A stretch of 64,000 nt of DNA from Podospora pseudocomata. Taxonomy: Eukaryota > Ascomycota > Sordariomycetes > Sordariales > Podosporaceae. Below, one piece after another: positions 51,301 to 62,646 of this stretch. Every line of letters begins with the position of its first letter. The stretch's first letter is position 1. The stretch is taken from positions 434,001 through 498,000 of the forward strand of contig NC_085890.1 of NCBI RefSeq assembly GCF_035222375.1. The letters are read 5' to 3'. The position numbers were made by a program, and so were the translations under genes. Below the pieces are notes generated by a model that was not told the origin of the DNA, did no database searches, and worked only from the letters and a program-made list of their open reading frames with translations.

Positions 51301-52116
51301 GACGCCGAATTGGAGGTCCATTGCAACAACTGGATAGAGGAGCTGCACGAAGCCCAGGCAAACGCTGAGTATGCCATCAACTATGACGAGGACAAGACTC
51401 TTGGTCAGTATTGGCAGGCTTGGGAGTTTGAGGCTCTGCAGCAGACAAGCAGGAACCGCATGGCTCTCACGGTCAAGGAAAGAAACGACAAGCGTTGGTG
51501 CAGCCAGATCTTGGACGAGTGGCAGCAGGAGGCCAATCCGGAAATGACACAGCTTGATCCGAGAGCCAGCATCATGTCCCGCCGCAGCAACAGGACTCGG
51601 ACCCACGGGTCCGGAGATGATACCCTCGGCCCAGGCGGCTTCACAGCAAGCCAGCTGGTCACTGTTAACACCAGCACCCTCCCCGACCGTTCTCGCTTCT
51701 CCCGCCCTACCTACCCAGAAACACCCCGTGTTCCAACCGTCTCCCTACTCGGCCGCAACCCACCACCCTCTGCTCGCTTCTCCACTCGCTCCAGAAGTCT
51801 TGGCCCAATGCTCGAATTTGACGAGACTAGCTTCTTGCCTGATGCTGAGACCAATGATCCTGGGTTCATGAGCACTCCCACGAGAAGGACTAGCACTTTG
51901 CGGCCGTTGGGTTATCGACCCACGACTACCCCGTCTGCTATCCTCCCCAGCCCCTTGGAGCGGGGATTGAGGAGTGAGTACGGCGCGAACGGTAGCTTGG
52001 GAAGTACTCCAGGGATCATCAGGTCGAGGCTGGGCCAGCCGCCGTTCAGGGGGAGCACGTTGAGGACGAGGGTCGAGTTTGCGGATATCAGTGAGGCTAG
52101 TGCTGAGGATCGGTAG
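48355..52116 (+). CDS. SFI1: Sfi1-like centrin-binding spindle pole body protein
   Basis: Exons 48355-48475 and 48539-52116 join to 1,232 residues; the intron is 63 nt. The splice makes SDEDIELIHEIVALGESIFP, the usual N-terminal start of fungal Sfi1. Sfi1 is a long helix that binds many centrin (Cdc31) molecules and forms the half-bridge needed for spindle pole body duplication. From about residue 420 to 1020 there are many regularly spaced Trp-centred repeats, such as KDAFKTWEYYF, KKAFEAWRQQL, MHALQKWSQT, TLDKWPVITEKK and SSCLEWWFHF, with basic residues after the Trp as expected for centrin binding. The flanks are disordered and Ser/Thr/Arg-rich; the C-terminus (TPTRRTSTLRPLGYRP) may be phosphorylated by mitotic kinases. 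Diverged, but the architecture is clear. Confidence 0.85.
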
Positions 52117-53097
52117 TCATTCCTCTGTGGCGCCGCTCTGGTATAGATACGATGTACGAGTCGCTGTGTGTGTGTTACAAGACGGGACTGGGTGTCTGTT
52201 TCTGGCGTCTTGTTTATACTGTTTGTTTTTGTTGCTTTGAATGCTGGCTGCGTGGTTTGGTTTTGGATATACCCCAGGGCTCTCAAAAAGCAAAGGTTTT
52301 TTTTCTTTCTCTTTCGGTGGAAAGTCTTTTTTTTTCTTTTTTCCTTTTTAAAATATTTGTTTATTTTTGGGTTTGCATGGCATGGATTGGCGGTATTTTC
52401 TTGGTCGACTACAACGGGAGACTCACACTATAACAAATGGCATGGCGAGCGAGGCGTAAGGTTTATGGGTTTGAAGCTGGGTAAGGGTGGTGGTAGGGGC
52501 GGTGTTGGTTGGTTTAAACGTAGGGTTTTTTATGGTATACAATGGGAGTTGAATCTGGATATGGGAGGAGGGGTTTTGACAGATGTAGGAAGGGTATAAG
52601 TGTAGGGTGTAGAATATCTAGTTGGTTGGTATATTGTCTGGCGGGTTGAAGGGGGGAGAGGGGGTGGTGCAAAGTACAATTCAAGATCATACCAAAGTGC
52701 ACCGCGTATGGGAAATTGTGAGCTGAGAATAGTAGCGGCTGGCTTGGAAAGGCCAAACTCGGGGAGGGTCCATGACTGTTGGTTTAGCTGTCTTTCAATC
52801 GTCTCGACCTCGAGTGTCCAGCACCTTTCGTTGCCCTTCTCATTGGCCTGCCAGCCTGCTGAGTACTGGAGGTTAAACCCGCAATGCCCCACTCCTCTTG
52901 GCAGCTGGCCCCAGCTCCCAATTCTGCCATCGACCAATCCTATTCAGGCAGGCGGTCGGCAAGCCCGCACACAGGGCTTGCCAAATTTTTGACCAAAACC
53001 CACAACACCTCGCCTCTTTATTTTCTCCTCCGTCAAGATCACGGTGATCAATCAAGCAACCGAACTCCTTGTCCAAGTCGCCCAACGATCCGTCATA
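52117..53097. other. intergenic region, SFI1 3' flank and uL24 promoter
   Basis: Contains T-rich tracts near 52,300-52,360, typical of 3' untranslated sequence, then the promoter of the ribosomal protein gene. A 135-codon minus-strand frame at 52530-52937 lacks an ATG at its head and is not called. Confidence 0.4.
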
Positions 53098-53628
53098 ATG
53101 GCCAAGGTCTCTACCAGTCAGTGCCATCTTCATCAATTACCCATTAAACGATGCGATATTAACAATTGATTGCAGACGTTTCGTCCTCGAGACGCAAGTC
53201 TCGCAAGGCTCACTTCTCCGCGCCTTCCAGCGTTCGTCGCGACATCATGAGCGCTCCTCTCTCCAAGGAGCTCCGTGAGAAGTACAACGTATGTTCCTGT
53301 GACTTTCGCTGTTCAAAAATGATCGGGTAATTGACAATCTCAACAGGTCCGCTCCATCCCCATCCGCAAGGACGACGAGGTCACCATCGTTCGTGGCTCC
53401 CAGAAGGATAAGGAGGGCAAGGTCACCTCCGTCTACCGCCTCAAGTACGTCATCCACGTCGAGCGCGTCGTCCGCGAGAAGGCCACTGGTGCCGCCGTCC
53501 CCCTCGGCATCCACCCCTCCAACGTGGTGATCACCAAGCTCAAGCTCGACAAGGACCGTGAGGCCATCCTTGAGCGCATCAAGGCCGGCCGTGAGGCTTC
53601 CAAGCCCAAGGCCGCTGCCACTGCTTAA
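53098..53628 (+). CDS. RPL26: 60S ribosomal protein uL24 (L26)
   Basis: Exons 53098-53116, 53176-53288 and 53347-53628 join to 137 residues; introns are 59 and 58 nt. The first exon holds only six codons plus one base, a layout common in ribosomal protein genes. The protein begins [20 protein letters not shown], followed by [19 protein letters not shown], and the KOW segment [19 protein letters not shown] with the Gly-Lys turn. [20 protein letters not shown] and [18 protein letters not shown] complete the eukaryotic family pattern. It binds 25S/5.8S rRNA near the exit tunnel. Codons are strongly C/G-ending (AAG, CTC, GTC), as for highly expressed genes. Confidence 0.97.
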
Positions 53629-55036
53629 GCGGTGACAACATGAGACCTTGAATGCAAAAAAATTAAACGACGAAAATTTTCTCGGTTCGGCTGGTCGAGA
53701 TTCGATACCCCCCCGTTTCTCTCAACAATCTCGGTCGGTACTCTGGCGTCAAATCGGTTGCTTGCGAAATTACGGATATCTTGGGACAGGGAAAATCACA
53801 GGGACGGATCTAGAAGACACCATCACCTCAACAGGGTTTTGAGGGAGAGAGAGACAGAATCAACGAATCGAGACAATTTTTTTGTTCTCAATGGCCAATT
53901 TTCACTGTTTTCAAGTGATTATTGTTCCATGGGAGGTTTATCCCGAAGCCACATCTCTTGTCTCTGCATATTTTTTGGCCTTTTGACTGGAAAGGCCTGT
54001 TGTATACTGCCTCGATTTCGTTGGTACTAACTTTTTAGGAGTCGTAAGCAAGACTGATGATCATGTTGGATCGGGATGTCTCGATGACGGTGAGTGTGTG
54101 TAGAGTAAAAAGATGATGAGATGTGATGATGACCGCCATATTATCTCCTCGTTAGCACGGTATTTTCTCACGGCTTTCGAGGTAAACAATTGGCGAAGAA
54201 CAAATCGGCACTTGACCTCTCGAAAGGGCCATGGTGCTCTCGCCTGCAGACTTCCTCGGAGAGATTATATCGATGAGAGAGGGGGTTTGATGGTGAGGGA
54301 CATTTTATTGCCAAGGTAGAAGAAGAATTGAAAGAGTTGTTGCAAGTTTTGCTGGTTGATCTTGTGATGGCCTTGATGGTTGATGTCGACCTTGTTTCGT
54401 GAGCTCATTGGGTGGTTGGCTGGGTGGGTGGTTGTGTTCTTTTCTGGAGGCAAGGCGGTGTAGTAGCATGTGGTGATGTCGCTAGACATCACCTGAAGTC
54501 GATGAACGGCACTCCAACAGGCAGACTACTTTACGCGTAAAGGCTTGTAGAGATGGATCATGTTCTCTGTTTGAGCCACCTTAATGATGTTCTTCCGTCC
54601 GTCTCTTGAAGCACACGCCGTGTAACATAAAGCCCGGGTAGTCTGGAGGTATGATCAACACCGAAAACATGGTATATATCTCACTTTAGTGCAAAAAAAA
54701 AAAACAAAAAAAAAAAAGAAAAAAAGACCATGAACAATCTCTAATATCAAAACGGCCTTTGCTTGTTTATACTTCTCAAATGATATAATCTCAAATTAAA
54801 GAGAGAGACAACCAACTTCCATACAACATCAATCATACTTTCAAGCCAGTAACAGGTAGTACTCCATTTACAAAAAGACAAACCAAAAAAAGGGTATCCT
54901 CAACATTTAAACAAACAAATAAAGAAACAAAGAGAACCATCCCAAATTTCCCATCCCAATCTTCATCCTAGGTCATTCCACATAAAACCGCCCCCCAAAT
55001 CTCCCTCCAAAAGCACCAGGCTCTTGTTTCCCCCGC
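53629..55036. other. intergenic region with A-rich tract
   Basis: 3' flanks of uL24 and of the minus-strand BTB gene. An almost pure poly-A tract with single C and G interruptions lies at 54692-54726. The stretch 53.7-54.6 kb has short frames only. No gene recognised. Confidence 0.4.
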
Positions 55037-56851
55037 CTAATCATACCTCACCATTCCCACCCAAGGCAGATCCCTCTCCCCAACACGCGTACAAGTCAAA
55101 TAACCCACCTGCCCACCCCCCTGCAACTCGAGCTCAAGCCCGCTCCCCATCAGCGGCCTCACCACCTCCCTCGCCATAGCCTTCAGCTCATCAATCCGCT
55201 TCTCGAACCTTCTCAAATTATCTCTCGAGTACAGGTCCGGCGTCAGCTTCAGAAACCTCTTACACTCGTCATGCGTCAGGTACCCTTTTTCGTTTTGGGT
55301 CGATCCCAGTACTCTATACGTCCTCCCCAAGGTAGCCAACGGGGGTACAGACGGAGGGGGAGGGTGAAAGTGGACGTTCCTCTGGGCAGAATTGCTGTTG
55401 CCGTTCGAGTTCGCAGGAACAAGAGCGCCCGCCGCTGAGGACGACGACGAAGAAGAAGAGTTATTCCTATGGCGGCCGCTGCTCCCCGAATTTCCATTTG
55501 TAAGTGCCGTGCGGGAGGACCTTCCCGTCCGTTCTGGTGGTGGCGGGGGAAGAGGCGGCGGAGGGGTGGTGTTATCCGCCAGCCAGGTGCGAAACAGACT
55601 AACCGCCAGCCAGTCGAGATAATTCGTCCCTGGCGAAACCCTCTCCCCCGAAGATCGATTCGTCAGAGTGAGTCGGAACAACCTCGCCTCGATTCGGGAC
55701 ACCGTCTCCTCTAGCTCGTCGACCTTGTCTTCTATTATGTCTATTACCGTCTCCGGGAAGGCAGCCCTAATGGAGCGCTCGCCTGCGGGCCACTGACCGA
55801 CAACGTGGACCAACGCTTCTTGAAAGATGACTTTTGACCTGGCGAGGTAGCCTAGCCGGAGGTAGGAGATGGGGTATTTTGCTATTTGCTTCCAGAGGCG
55901 GGATTGGAACTGGAGCATGTGGTGGTCGACCCGCGGGCCGACGACCGCGAGGGCGTCGTATTGGTCGGCAAGGTTAAGCAATGATTTGCATTGAATGTAG
56001 GCGTCTGCTATGTTGATCGGGTCGAGGGTCGGGGCGTAGTTGTACATGATCCTGAACAGGTTGTCGTAGTCGCGCAGGAGGTCTTCTTCGGCTGGTGTTG
56101 GTGGTGGGAGGGATGGCGCGTGGTTGCCGGATGACGACAGACTGAGGTTGGCGACAGATCGAAAGAAAGAGTGCGATGTTGATTTGCTGCTGTGATGTCG
56201 GCTGGAGGAGTGTGAGGGTGGTGGTCCGCCAAAAAGTGAATTGGTCGTCGGGGGCGGGCCTCGCTCCTCCTTTTGCACCAGCATGGGAATATCGTCGCCC
56301 CCTGACCCAAAGTCTAATTCATATCTCCATCTCTTCTTCACCGGCGTCAGCGATGCAGACGATGGTTTCCCAACTGCACCTCCATCATGGCTCCCCACAA
56401 TCCCTTGGTCCTCTATCCTTGTCAGCTGCTGCGACGCTCCTGCCGGCTTGACTCCCTCGATTGCGCCGGCAGTGGGAGGTGCTGATAGCGACGGCGGAGT
56501 ATTCTCGGGGACTGCTTGCGCTCGCGACCATTCATTGCTGGTGCTGATCTCGAAAAACCCAGAGCATCGGGTCAGGGTATGTCGGTGAAGGAGGTATCGA
56601 TTCTCGTGGCCGGATGCGAGACGCACCAGGATTTCGACATCGCCGCTGTGACTGAAGACGGGGAACTCATTCTGCGGAACGAACGAGGTGCCACCAGCAT
56701 GAGACCGATTGTAGCGTCTCGAGCGCGACGAGACATGTGAAGCTGCCGCGCGGGGGGCGCCGGTCTCTCTCCTTCGGTCGCTTGCCTCCACGGCGGATGA
56801 GGTCCCCCGCAGTGCCAGGACCGTGGGCCCGTCGCCGTGATGCGACACCAT
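55037..56851 (-). CDS. BTB/POZ domain protein with C-terminal conserved region
   Basis: Uninterrupted 604-codon frame starting ATG at 56851. After a basic Ser/Arg-rich N-terminus, residues about 65-105 start a BTB fold: SGDVEILVRLASGHENRYLL, then HRHTLTRCSGFFEIST. It is split by a 130-residue Ser/Pro/Gly insert and resumes with LLRDYDNLFRIMYNYAPTLD and IADAYIQCKSLLNLADQYDA. Next comes a helical region with SRLWKQIAKYPISYLRLGYL and a putative coiled segment (DKVDELEETVSRIEARLFRL). The end has LTPDLYSRDNLRRFEKRIDE. This BTB-plus-helices plan occurs in uncharacterised mould proteins; Cul3 adaptor or dimerisation roles are possible. It is distinct from the BTB-like protein at 3.5 kb. Confidence 0.72.
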   Translation of the reverse strand: MVSHHGDGPTVLALRGTSSAVEASDRRRETGAPRAAASHVSSRSRRYNRSHAGGTSFVPQNEFPVFSHSGDVEILVRLASGHENRYLLHRHTLTRCSGFFEISTSNEWSRAQAVPENTPPSLSAPPTAGAIEGVKPAGASQQLTRIEDQGIVGSHDGGAVGKPSSASLTPVKKRWRYELDFGSGGDDIPMLVQKEERGPPPTTNSLFGGPPPSHSSSRHHSSKSTSHSFFRSVANLSLSSSGNHAPSLPPPTPAEEDLLRDYDNLFRIMYNYAPTLDPINIADAYIQCKSLLNLADQYDALAVVGPRVDHHMLQFQSRLWKQIAKYPISYLRLGYLARSKVIFQEALVHVVGQWPAGERSIRAAFPETVIDIIEDKVDELEETVSRIEARLFRLTLTNRSSGERVSPGTNYLDWLAVSLFRTWLADNTTPPPPLPPPPPERTGRSSRTALTNGNSGSSGRHRNNSSSSSSSSAAGALVPANSNGNSNSAQRNVHFHPPPPSVPPLATLGRTYRVLGSTQNEKGYLTHDECKRFLKLTPDLYSRDNLRRFEKRIDELKAMAREVVRPLMGSGLELELQGGGQVGYLTCTRVGERDLPWVGMVRYD

Positions 56852-58667
56852 GAATGCTGGCGGTGGTGTGCCAAAATCCCGGGTATCTGTTGCTTCCCCC
56901 CTCTTCTGCTTTGCTCGGTCTGCTGTTATACCTCGTGCGACGATAACAAAATGCTCTCCCGACTAGTATCCTTCTGATCTTGCTCCCCTGGCTGCCTCCG
57001 TCTAACGATGTCACTGTTATTTGGCGTGAGCTCCTCTGACAGCTGGCACCTGGCCGGCAAACTTGGAGAGAGGTTGCACTAAGAGGGGTCGAAGCTGCAG
57101 GCAAGGCAGAGCGGGCAGTCTTCCAGGTTGTTTGGTGCGCGCGCGCTCAAGGTCAACGCTGCAAGGCAAAGCCAATAAAAAACAAAACAAACGATAGAAA
57201 GAGGGGAGAAGGAGGTGAAAAAGCAGGCAATCCTACCCCTTGCTGACGATTGCGTGAGAGGAAAAAAAAAAGAGACAGGGGATGTGCCCAGGTGGTATCT
57301 CCCTGGGCTTGTGACTCTGTGGACTCGGCAGGTCGAGGCAGCGGAGTGAGGCAACGGCAAGGTTGCGAGGCCGTGTTTCTTGCTCTGCTTTCCCAGCCCA
57401 CCAGGGCAGAGCAGTCCCGCCCCGGTTGTCGACGGCGAACGAAAACTTGAGAGGGAAAACAAGAGCTGCTCTTTCGCAGACCTCCAGGTTTTGCCACCAC
57501 CAGGGGAATGGGTGAGTGGACAGCCAGCTCTAGGTCTTCTGCCGACCCCCAAGGCAAGCAAGCGATTGGTGGTGAGGTGACGGTCGACCTGACCTAGGTT
57601 GGCTGCCCTTGGTCTGTTGTTGCAGAAGGGATTGGTCCAGGATAACCATATGGGAAAAAACCATAGAAGATTTAAAAGACAGGAAGGAGAAGATGAAACA
57701 AATGAAAATCAACCACAGGCTTCTGTTGTTGTTTACCTCACGTCGACACCCAGGTAGGTAGGGACCGGATAGGCAATGTCCGCATAGCTATCATGCAGGA
57801 CGCGCCCTGTCCGCGTTCTATTATTTACCAAGTCCACCGCCGTTCGCAGCACATTGGTATGTTTGTGGCCTTTCTCGGGAGGTTGGACTCGATTGGATGC
57901 CTGCTCCCTGCTTAGTCGAGTTTGTGTCCCCAGATGCCACCATTTCCATATTCCCGTTGCGGTGCATGGTAAAGTTGGTCAGTAGCGTGAGACCAAACCT
58001 GCTGGGCTCACTCACCTGACTCCCGATTCCGGCACCTCGAGTGTTCGGGACGGAGCTGAAGTGGTTTGGTAGGACAAAGATAAGCAGAGACGATGTTGTG
58101 TCCAGAATCCACCTCTGTCATCTCGATAGTTTGTCTTTGGTGTTGGCCTTTTCTACCCGAGAATCTGTCTTGTTCGGGGCCGGAGAGCCATCAATTGCAT
58201 CAGCTGTCGGCCAGATGCCCGCATGCTTTAGCAAAAGAAGGGATGGCACCGCACACCAAAAACTCAATCACCACCTGATATGCTCACTGACATAACTTCA
58301 CACAAACCATCTGATCTCATCAAGACATGACTTGAGCGGGCCCTGTATGAGCCTGCAGCCTAATTCACGCTCACAAAACTTCGAATCATGGTAGTAGTTT
58401 GATGGCAATTCGATTGCTTGCTAGTAATACACCTGATTGGTTAAAAACACATGGCTTAAGTGAAAATTGCCTTGAAATCCCCTGTTACCTTTTGAACCCC
58501 AGAACCCCTTGGAAATATGAGACGAATATGGTCGAAGAAATCGCATCGACGCCTGCCAGATTCAACGCCATGCCGCCCACGCAACACTTCACCAGAAGCT
58601 GCGCTCAAAAGAATCCCATCCCGCCAACGCCAAAGCCAACAGAAGACGGTGAGTCGCAAATATGTGT
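56852..58667. other. intergenic region, about 1.8 kb
   Basis: Promoter and leader of the BTB gene and the 3' flank of the next minus-strand gene. A poly-A run lies at 57,262-57,271. Frames near 57.1-57.6 kb overlap on both strands and lack domains. No gene recognised. Confidence 0.4.
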
Positions 58668-59600
58668 TTAGTTCATGTCAATCTCGATCGAGGTGACGGG
58701 GCTGATGTGTGTCGCAAAAGAGGCGGTGGGCTGCAGAGGCCTGGGTGATTCAGAGGCTTCCATGGTGGCTGGCCCGTCAAAGGTAGGGGGTGAGGTCTTG
58801 AGGTTTTGAAGGGCGCGATCAGCTGTGGTGCTGACAAGACACCCCTGACGAAGGTTTTCGGCGAATAAAAAGTAACCTTCGGATGCTTCGACCAAGTATG
58901 ATTGGAGGCCACGGCTCTGGAGAAGAATCTTGGCGTTGGTGACAGGGTAATGATTGTCAATGAAGCGAGCCCAGCCTCGAGCAGCAGCTTGAATATGTTC
59001 GTCATCGCTGATCCGACTCCATCCAATGCCAAGATGAAGAGTGAAGTCATCGACGATGGGCTGCCCAAGAGACTCGGACGAACCCAGCAAGGGGCTGGAG
59101 GCAGCACGGGTAGGGCTGGCCCGTCTGCTAGGCGAACTGTCGTCCCGGCTCACTTCGAGGCGCTGAGATTTGTGACTTCTGAGAGAGGGTCTGGACTGAG
59201 ACAGTTGCTGCTGAGCAAGGACCGCAGCTTCCATCTTGCGCGCTTCTTCTTTGGCGACCTGTTCCTCAACCCAAGTGCCAGATTGACTGCTGGCATCCGC
59301 GACGTAGGCAGAACTCTTCTTGATGAGAGTCATGCCAGGGCCGTAGACGTACTCCTCTTCTGGGGTTTTGATGACAGGAGCGTCAACCACCTTCTCGGGG
59401 GGGTCAAGATTGACAGCAGCCTCGTCCCTGGATCTTTTGCGACCGGCGACTGACGAAGGGCTGCGAGCGAAATAGGCATTGTTGAGAGACATGGCTTGGT
59501 GTTGTTGGACAAAAGGCATGCCGAGCGAGCCCTGGTGAACTGCCTGTGGTGACATGGCGAGAACCGGCGATGAACCGTAGACGCGATCGAAAGACGGCAT
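58668..59600 (-). CDS. conserved-looking protein of unknown function
   Basis: Single exon of 310 codons from ATG at 59600 (MPSFDRVYGSSPVLA). The frame is open upstream to 59678, but the extra residues look like leader. The first 80 residues are Gln/Ser/Ala-rich and hold a basic GRKRSRDEAA stretch that could be a nuclear signal. A charged helix (EEQVAKEEARKMEAAVLAQQ) follows, then a Ser/Arg-rich linker. The C-terminal 130 residues look folded: DDFTLHLGIGWSRISDDEH, AAARGWARFIDNHYPVTNAK, LLQSRGLQSYLVEASEGYFL and FAENLRQGCLVSTTADRALQ. I recognise the style of a fungal nuclear protein but not the family. Confidence 0.65.
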   Translation of the reverse strand: MPSFDRVYGSSPVLAMSPQAVHQGSLGMPFVQQHQAMSLNNAYFARSPSSVAGRKRSRDEAAVNLDPPEKVVDAPVIKTPEEEYVYGPGMTLIKKSSAYVADASSQSGTWVEEQVAKEEARKMEAAVLAQQQLSQSRPSLRSHKSQRLEVSRDDSSPSRRASPTRAASSPLLGSSESLGQPIVDDFTLHLGIGWSRISDDEHIQAAARGWARFIDNHYPVTNAKILLQSRGLQSYLVEASEGYFLFAENLRQGCLVSTTADRALQNLKTSPPTFDGPATMEASESPRPLQPTASFATHISPVTSIEIDMN

Positions 59601-61095
59601 CTTGGGAATCTGTTGGATCACTAGAGGATGAGTGTGAGAAATGTAAGAAATGTGAGTTAGATGCGAATGAAGTGACACTGGTCAGATCAAGCGCGCCTCA
59701 GGTGCAGGTGCTGGTGCTGTGATGTTAGGAGTGGTTGTCAGGGGAAAGGTGGTGAAAAGTTTGAGGGAGGTAGGTCAAGGTAGCGACGATGAGATTGGCC
59801 GGGGTGTACAAGACAATTGGCCAGGAGTGGAGGTCAGAATATCCCAACCCAGAAAATAGTAATGGAATTGACCGCAGGTGAGGCGTTGAGGACGTTGGAA
59901 ACGGAGGTGAAGTGGTGGAAAGGGTACGCGGGTAAGAGCCGGCAAGGTGGAAGCCAGGCACGGGACGGCGACGAGAATGTGGGAGCCGTGTGTAAGTGGG
60001 AGACGACGGCGTGGCTGGCGTGGATCAGGAAGGGTCGAGAAGTGGTCAAGTCAAAGATGGGAAGGAAGGAGGGAGGAGATCACAAATATATGTGTGATGG
60101 GAAGGTTGGGGTGGAAGAGAGAAAAGAGAAGGAGGAAAGGAAGCAGGGCGCAAGGTAAGATCTGGGGGAAGAAGAAGCAGAAGAGGGCAGCGTGAGACAT
60201 GCTTCGACCTGCGAGGCAGACAAAAAGGCATTGGAGCTTGCAGGTGGGTGGATGCGCCACAAGAGAAAGGGCTTTGTAACATCCCATTGGCCGGCCCCCA
60301 AAGAGCGGGTCTGGCCCACTGATGCTCTTCTGATTGGGTCAAAATTGTTTGCAGCAAGCGGGCGGCGGCGGAAGATAGCTGGCCCGAATGTGGTTAGATC
60401 GGCTGTTGCCCCCTTGGTCGTTCCGTCCCCCGCTGACTGTCCCCGCTCTCGGTGGTCCATGCTGCTTCTCGCCTGGTGAGCCCGGCAGATTCGGCGCTTT
60501 TCTGGTCAGTCCCGAGCACCGCCCGGACCCCCAACTCCTCGCCTAAAGATACACGCCCCAGGTCCTGACTCTGTCCACACTCCAATGGCCAAGACACCAA
60601 TCACTGCTCGTGAAACAGACCCTGATAGCTAGTGCCAATCCTTCCCCATTACACCCACGCCTCTTGTCACGTGCTACCAATGAGCTCGAGAACCACAACG
60701 TTGTGACCATCCGCCGTCGTCTCGATCCTGTCTGCTTACCCTGCAGTGCCCAGCCACTGGCTGTGTCTGGATGCAGCACCAATTTATGCACTTTATGAAC
60801 GGGAAGTATCGGTCTGTCTTTGAACTATTAGCCGTGGTGAAACAAGCAAAAACGCAGAGGCTGCTGCTCAGTGCTGGCGCAGCAAGGTCAAAGATCAGAG
60901 TGCGAGGTCAAAGCGAGTGTCTCTATGGTAATAATCATACAGCCGATATCAAACATGCTGAGTTGGTCTTGGCTAGAAACATAAAGCTCGACTAGACAAG
61001 TATGAGGACAGTTAGTACGAATAATCCCAAGTTTCCTTCCAACCGCCCTCTCCGCTCATTCCTCCTTTCCGGTTATCACAGGTAAGAGAAGCATG
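59601..61095. other. intergenic region, about 1.5 kb
   Basis: Leader and promoter of the 58.7-kb gene and 3' flank of the next one. Overlapping frames on both strands at 59.8-60.8 kb are GC-rich chance frames without domains. A GGAAGGAGG-rich patch lies around 60,055-60,150. Confidence 0.4.
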
Positions 61096-62646
61096 CTACC
61101 TGCTTGGCCCTGGACTGCCATCCATATGCTCCATGCTCCGCCGAATGGCCCGCTCAAACAAACTCACGTCATCAGCATTTTCAAGACCACCGTACAACCC
61201 CATCATGCCCGGCGTCTGTAATCCAGGCGGGCTTGGAATTCTTTCTTCTCGCTCACGTCTTCGTCGGCTGAGCCTTGAAAGCGAGTCAAATCCTGGAGAC
61301 GTGCCACGGCGGGTTGGGACTGTGTAAGAGCCCCGCAATCGGCTCTGGTGCTGTGCTTCCGGCAGATTCTGGGGCGTTTGAGGTTGTGCCGAGGGCGGCA
61401 AAGAATCGTCGTAGATCTCAAAAGGCGGAGGAGACAATTGACGGCGTGGCGTCGTGGGTTCACCAGGGACGCTGTCCCGAGGTCGGATCCGATGGCGAGG
61501 AACCGTTGTGCTTGGTCGGCGAGGGGGACTCATTGAAGCACGGGGGTTGTTGTGTCTTCTGTCCGCATCATCCAACTGCGCTAGGGTCTAGAATAGGTGA
61601 TCAGCATGGTCGAAAAGTATGATGAGACAAGAGTATGCCATACTCTGACAGCCCTTTGAACAATCGCCAGACGCTCAAAATCATGGGTGATGGGGGACGA
61701 AGGCCAGACTGTTGGCTCTACCAGCCGTCTATATGTTGCTGGACGGGACGGGTATGCCGGTCCTCGTTCTAGCGTCTGCTCTCTGTCAACTGGAGGTACA
61801 CGGTCGGTATGGATACCCGGAGTTGAAGCAGATGATTGGCCGGGTGAACCTGTTGGAAGGGATGGGTAAGTGTCGACTGAGTGGTACTCTGCCACTTGAT
61901 TATGTCTAGGAGTCGACAGTACTGGCTGTTGGGACGGAGAAGGCGGCTGCCCATCAAGTTCTAGCGGGTGATCAGCCTTTATATTAGGCCTAGGTTGGCC
62001 TTCAACTGTTCTGGTGCGGTCCGGCAGTGTGAAGGTGGCCCCTTGATTCTGCTGAGCAAGAACTGAACTGGATGGCTCCGTGTCTGTGGAACGCCTAGAT
62101 TCTGGTCTGTTACCGGGGGGCAAGAAGCGTATGTTTTGGTCAGTCTGTGGTTGTTTGCCGCGCGCTCTAGCAGAAGAAGCCGAGGGAAAGCTTGGAACAA
62201 ATTCTGGTATCGCGGATGCATCCCCTGGTTTTGTAAGATAGTTGAGGAACTGGCGGTGGTGTCTCTTCTCTTTCAGACGTTGATCAAGCTCCTCGACCTC
62301 GACCATGGTCAGTGAAAGAATAGTGGGCTGGAGACGCAGCATTGTAGGGCTGATTCGAAGACACTGGATTCCACGGACGGGTTTGGGGACAGCATACAAA
62401 TAAGATCCCGGATTCATATGAATTTGAGACTGGACTGGGTACTGTTAAGGGCAGCGGAAAAGGTTGGTGGGAGGGAAAGCATGGCAAGTTTTGGTTCAAG
62501 GAAGCCAGAGCTGGCAAGCACTTCACAACGGTAGCTGCTTTGAGATCAGAGGCGATGGGAAGGAGCAGTCCTACAGACATGCAATGCTGGAAGTTTGACG
62601 GGTACATACATTGGAGGAAAAGGCGTCCAACCCCAGATACAGACAT
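61096..62646 (-). CDS. proline/arginine-rich protein of unknown function
   Basis: Exons 62434-61644 and 61587-61096 are well supported by frame and a GTATGG-to-TAG 56-nt intron. A short first exon at 62646-62610 (MSVSGVGRLFLQ) joins in phase across a 175-nt intron, giving 439 residues; otherwise ATG 62417 (MNPGSYLY) would start it. The folded-looking N-terminus has LQPTILSLTMVEVEELDQRL and KEKRHHRQFLNYLTKP, a charged helix. The rest is Pro/Ser/Arg/Gln-rich and probably disordered, with a short Leu/Arg helix (HDFERLAIVQRAVR) at the exon junction and an acidic amphipathic end (GLENADDVSLFERAIRRSME). No domain recognised. Regulation is unknown; the gene is divergent from the gene at the right edge. 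Confidence 0.6.

Noticed and set aside
52530-52937. 135-codon minus-strand frame upstream of the uL24 gene
   Set aside because: It starts at TTG, lies in the ribosomal protein promoter and lacks domain features.
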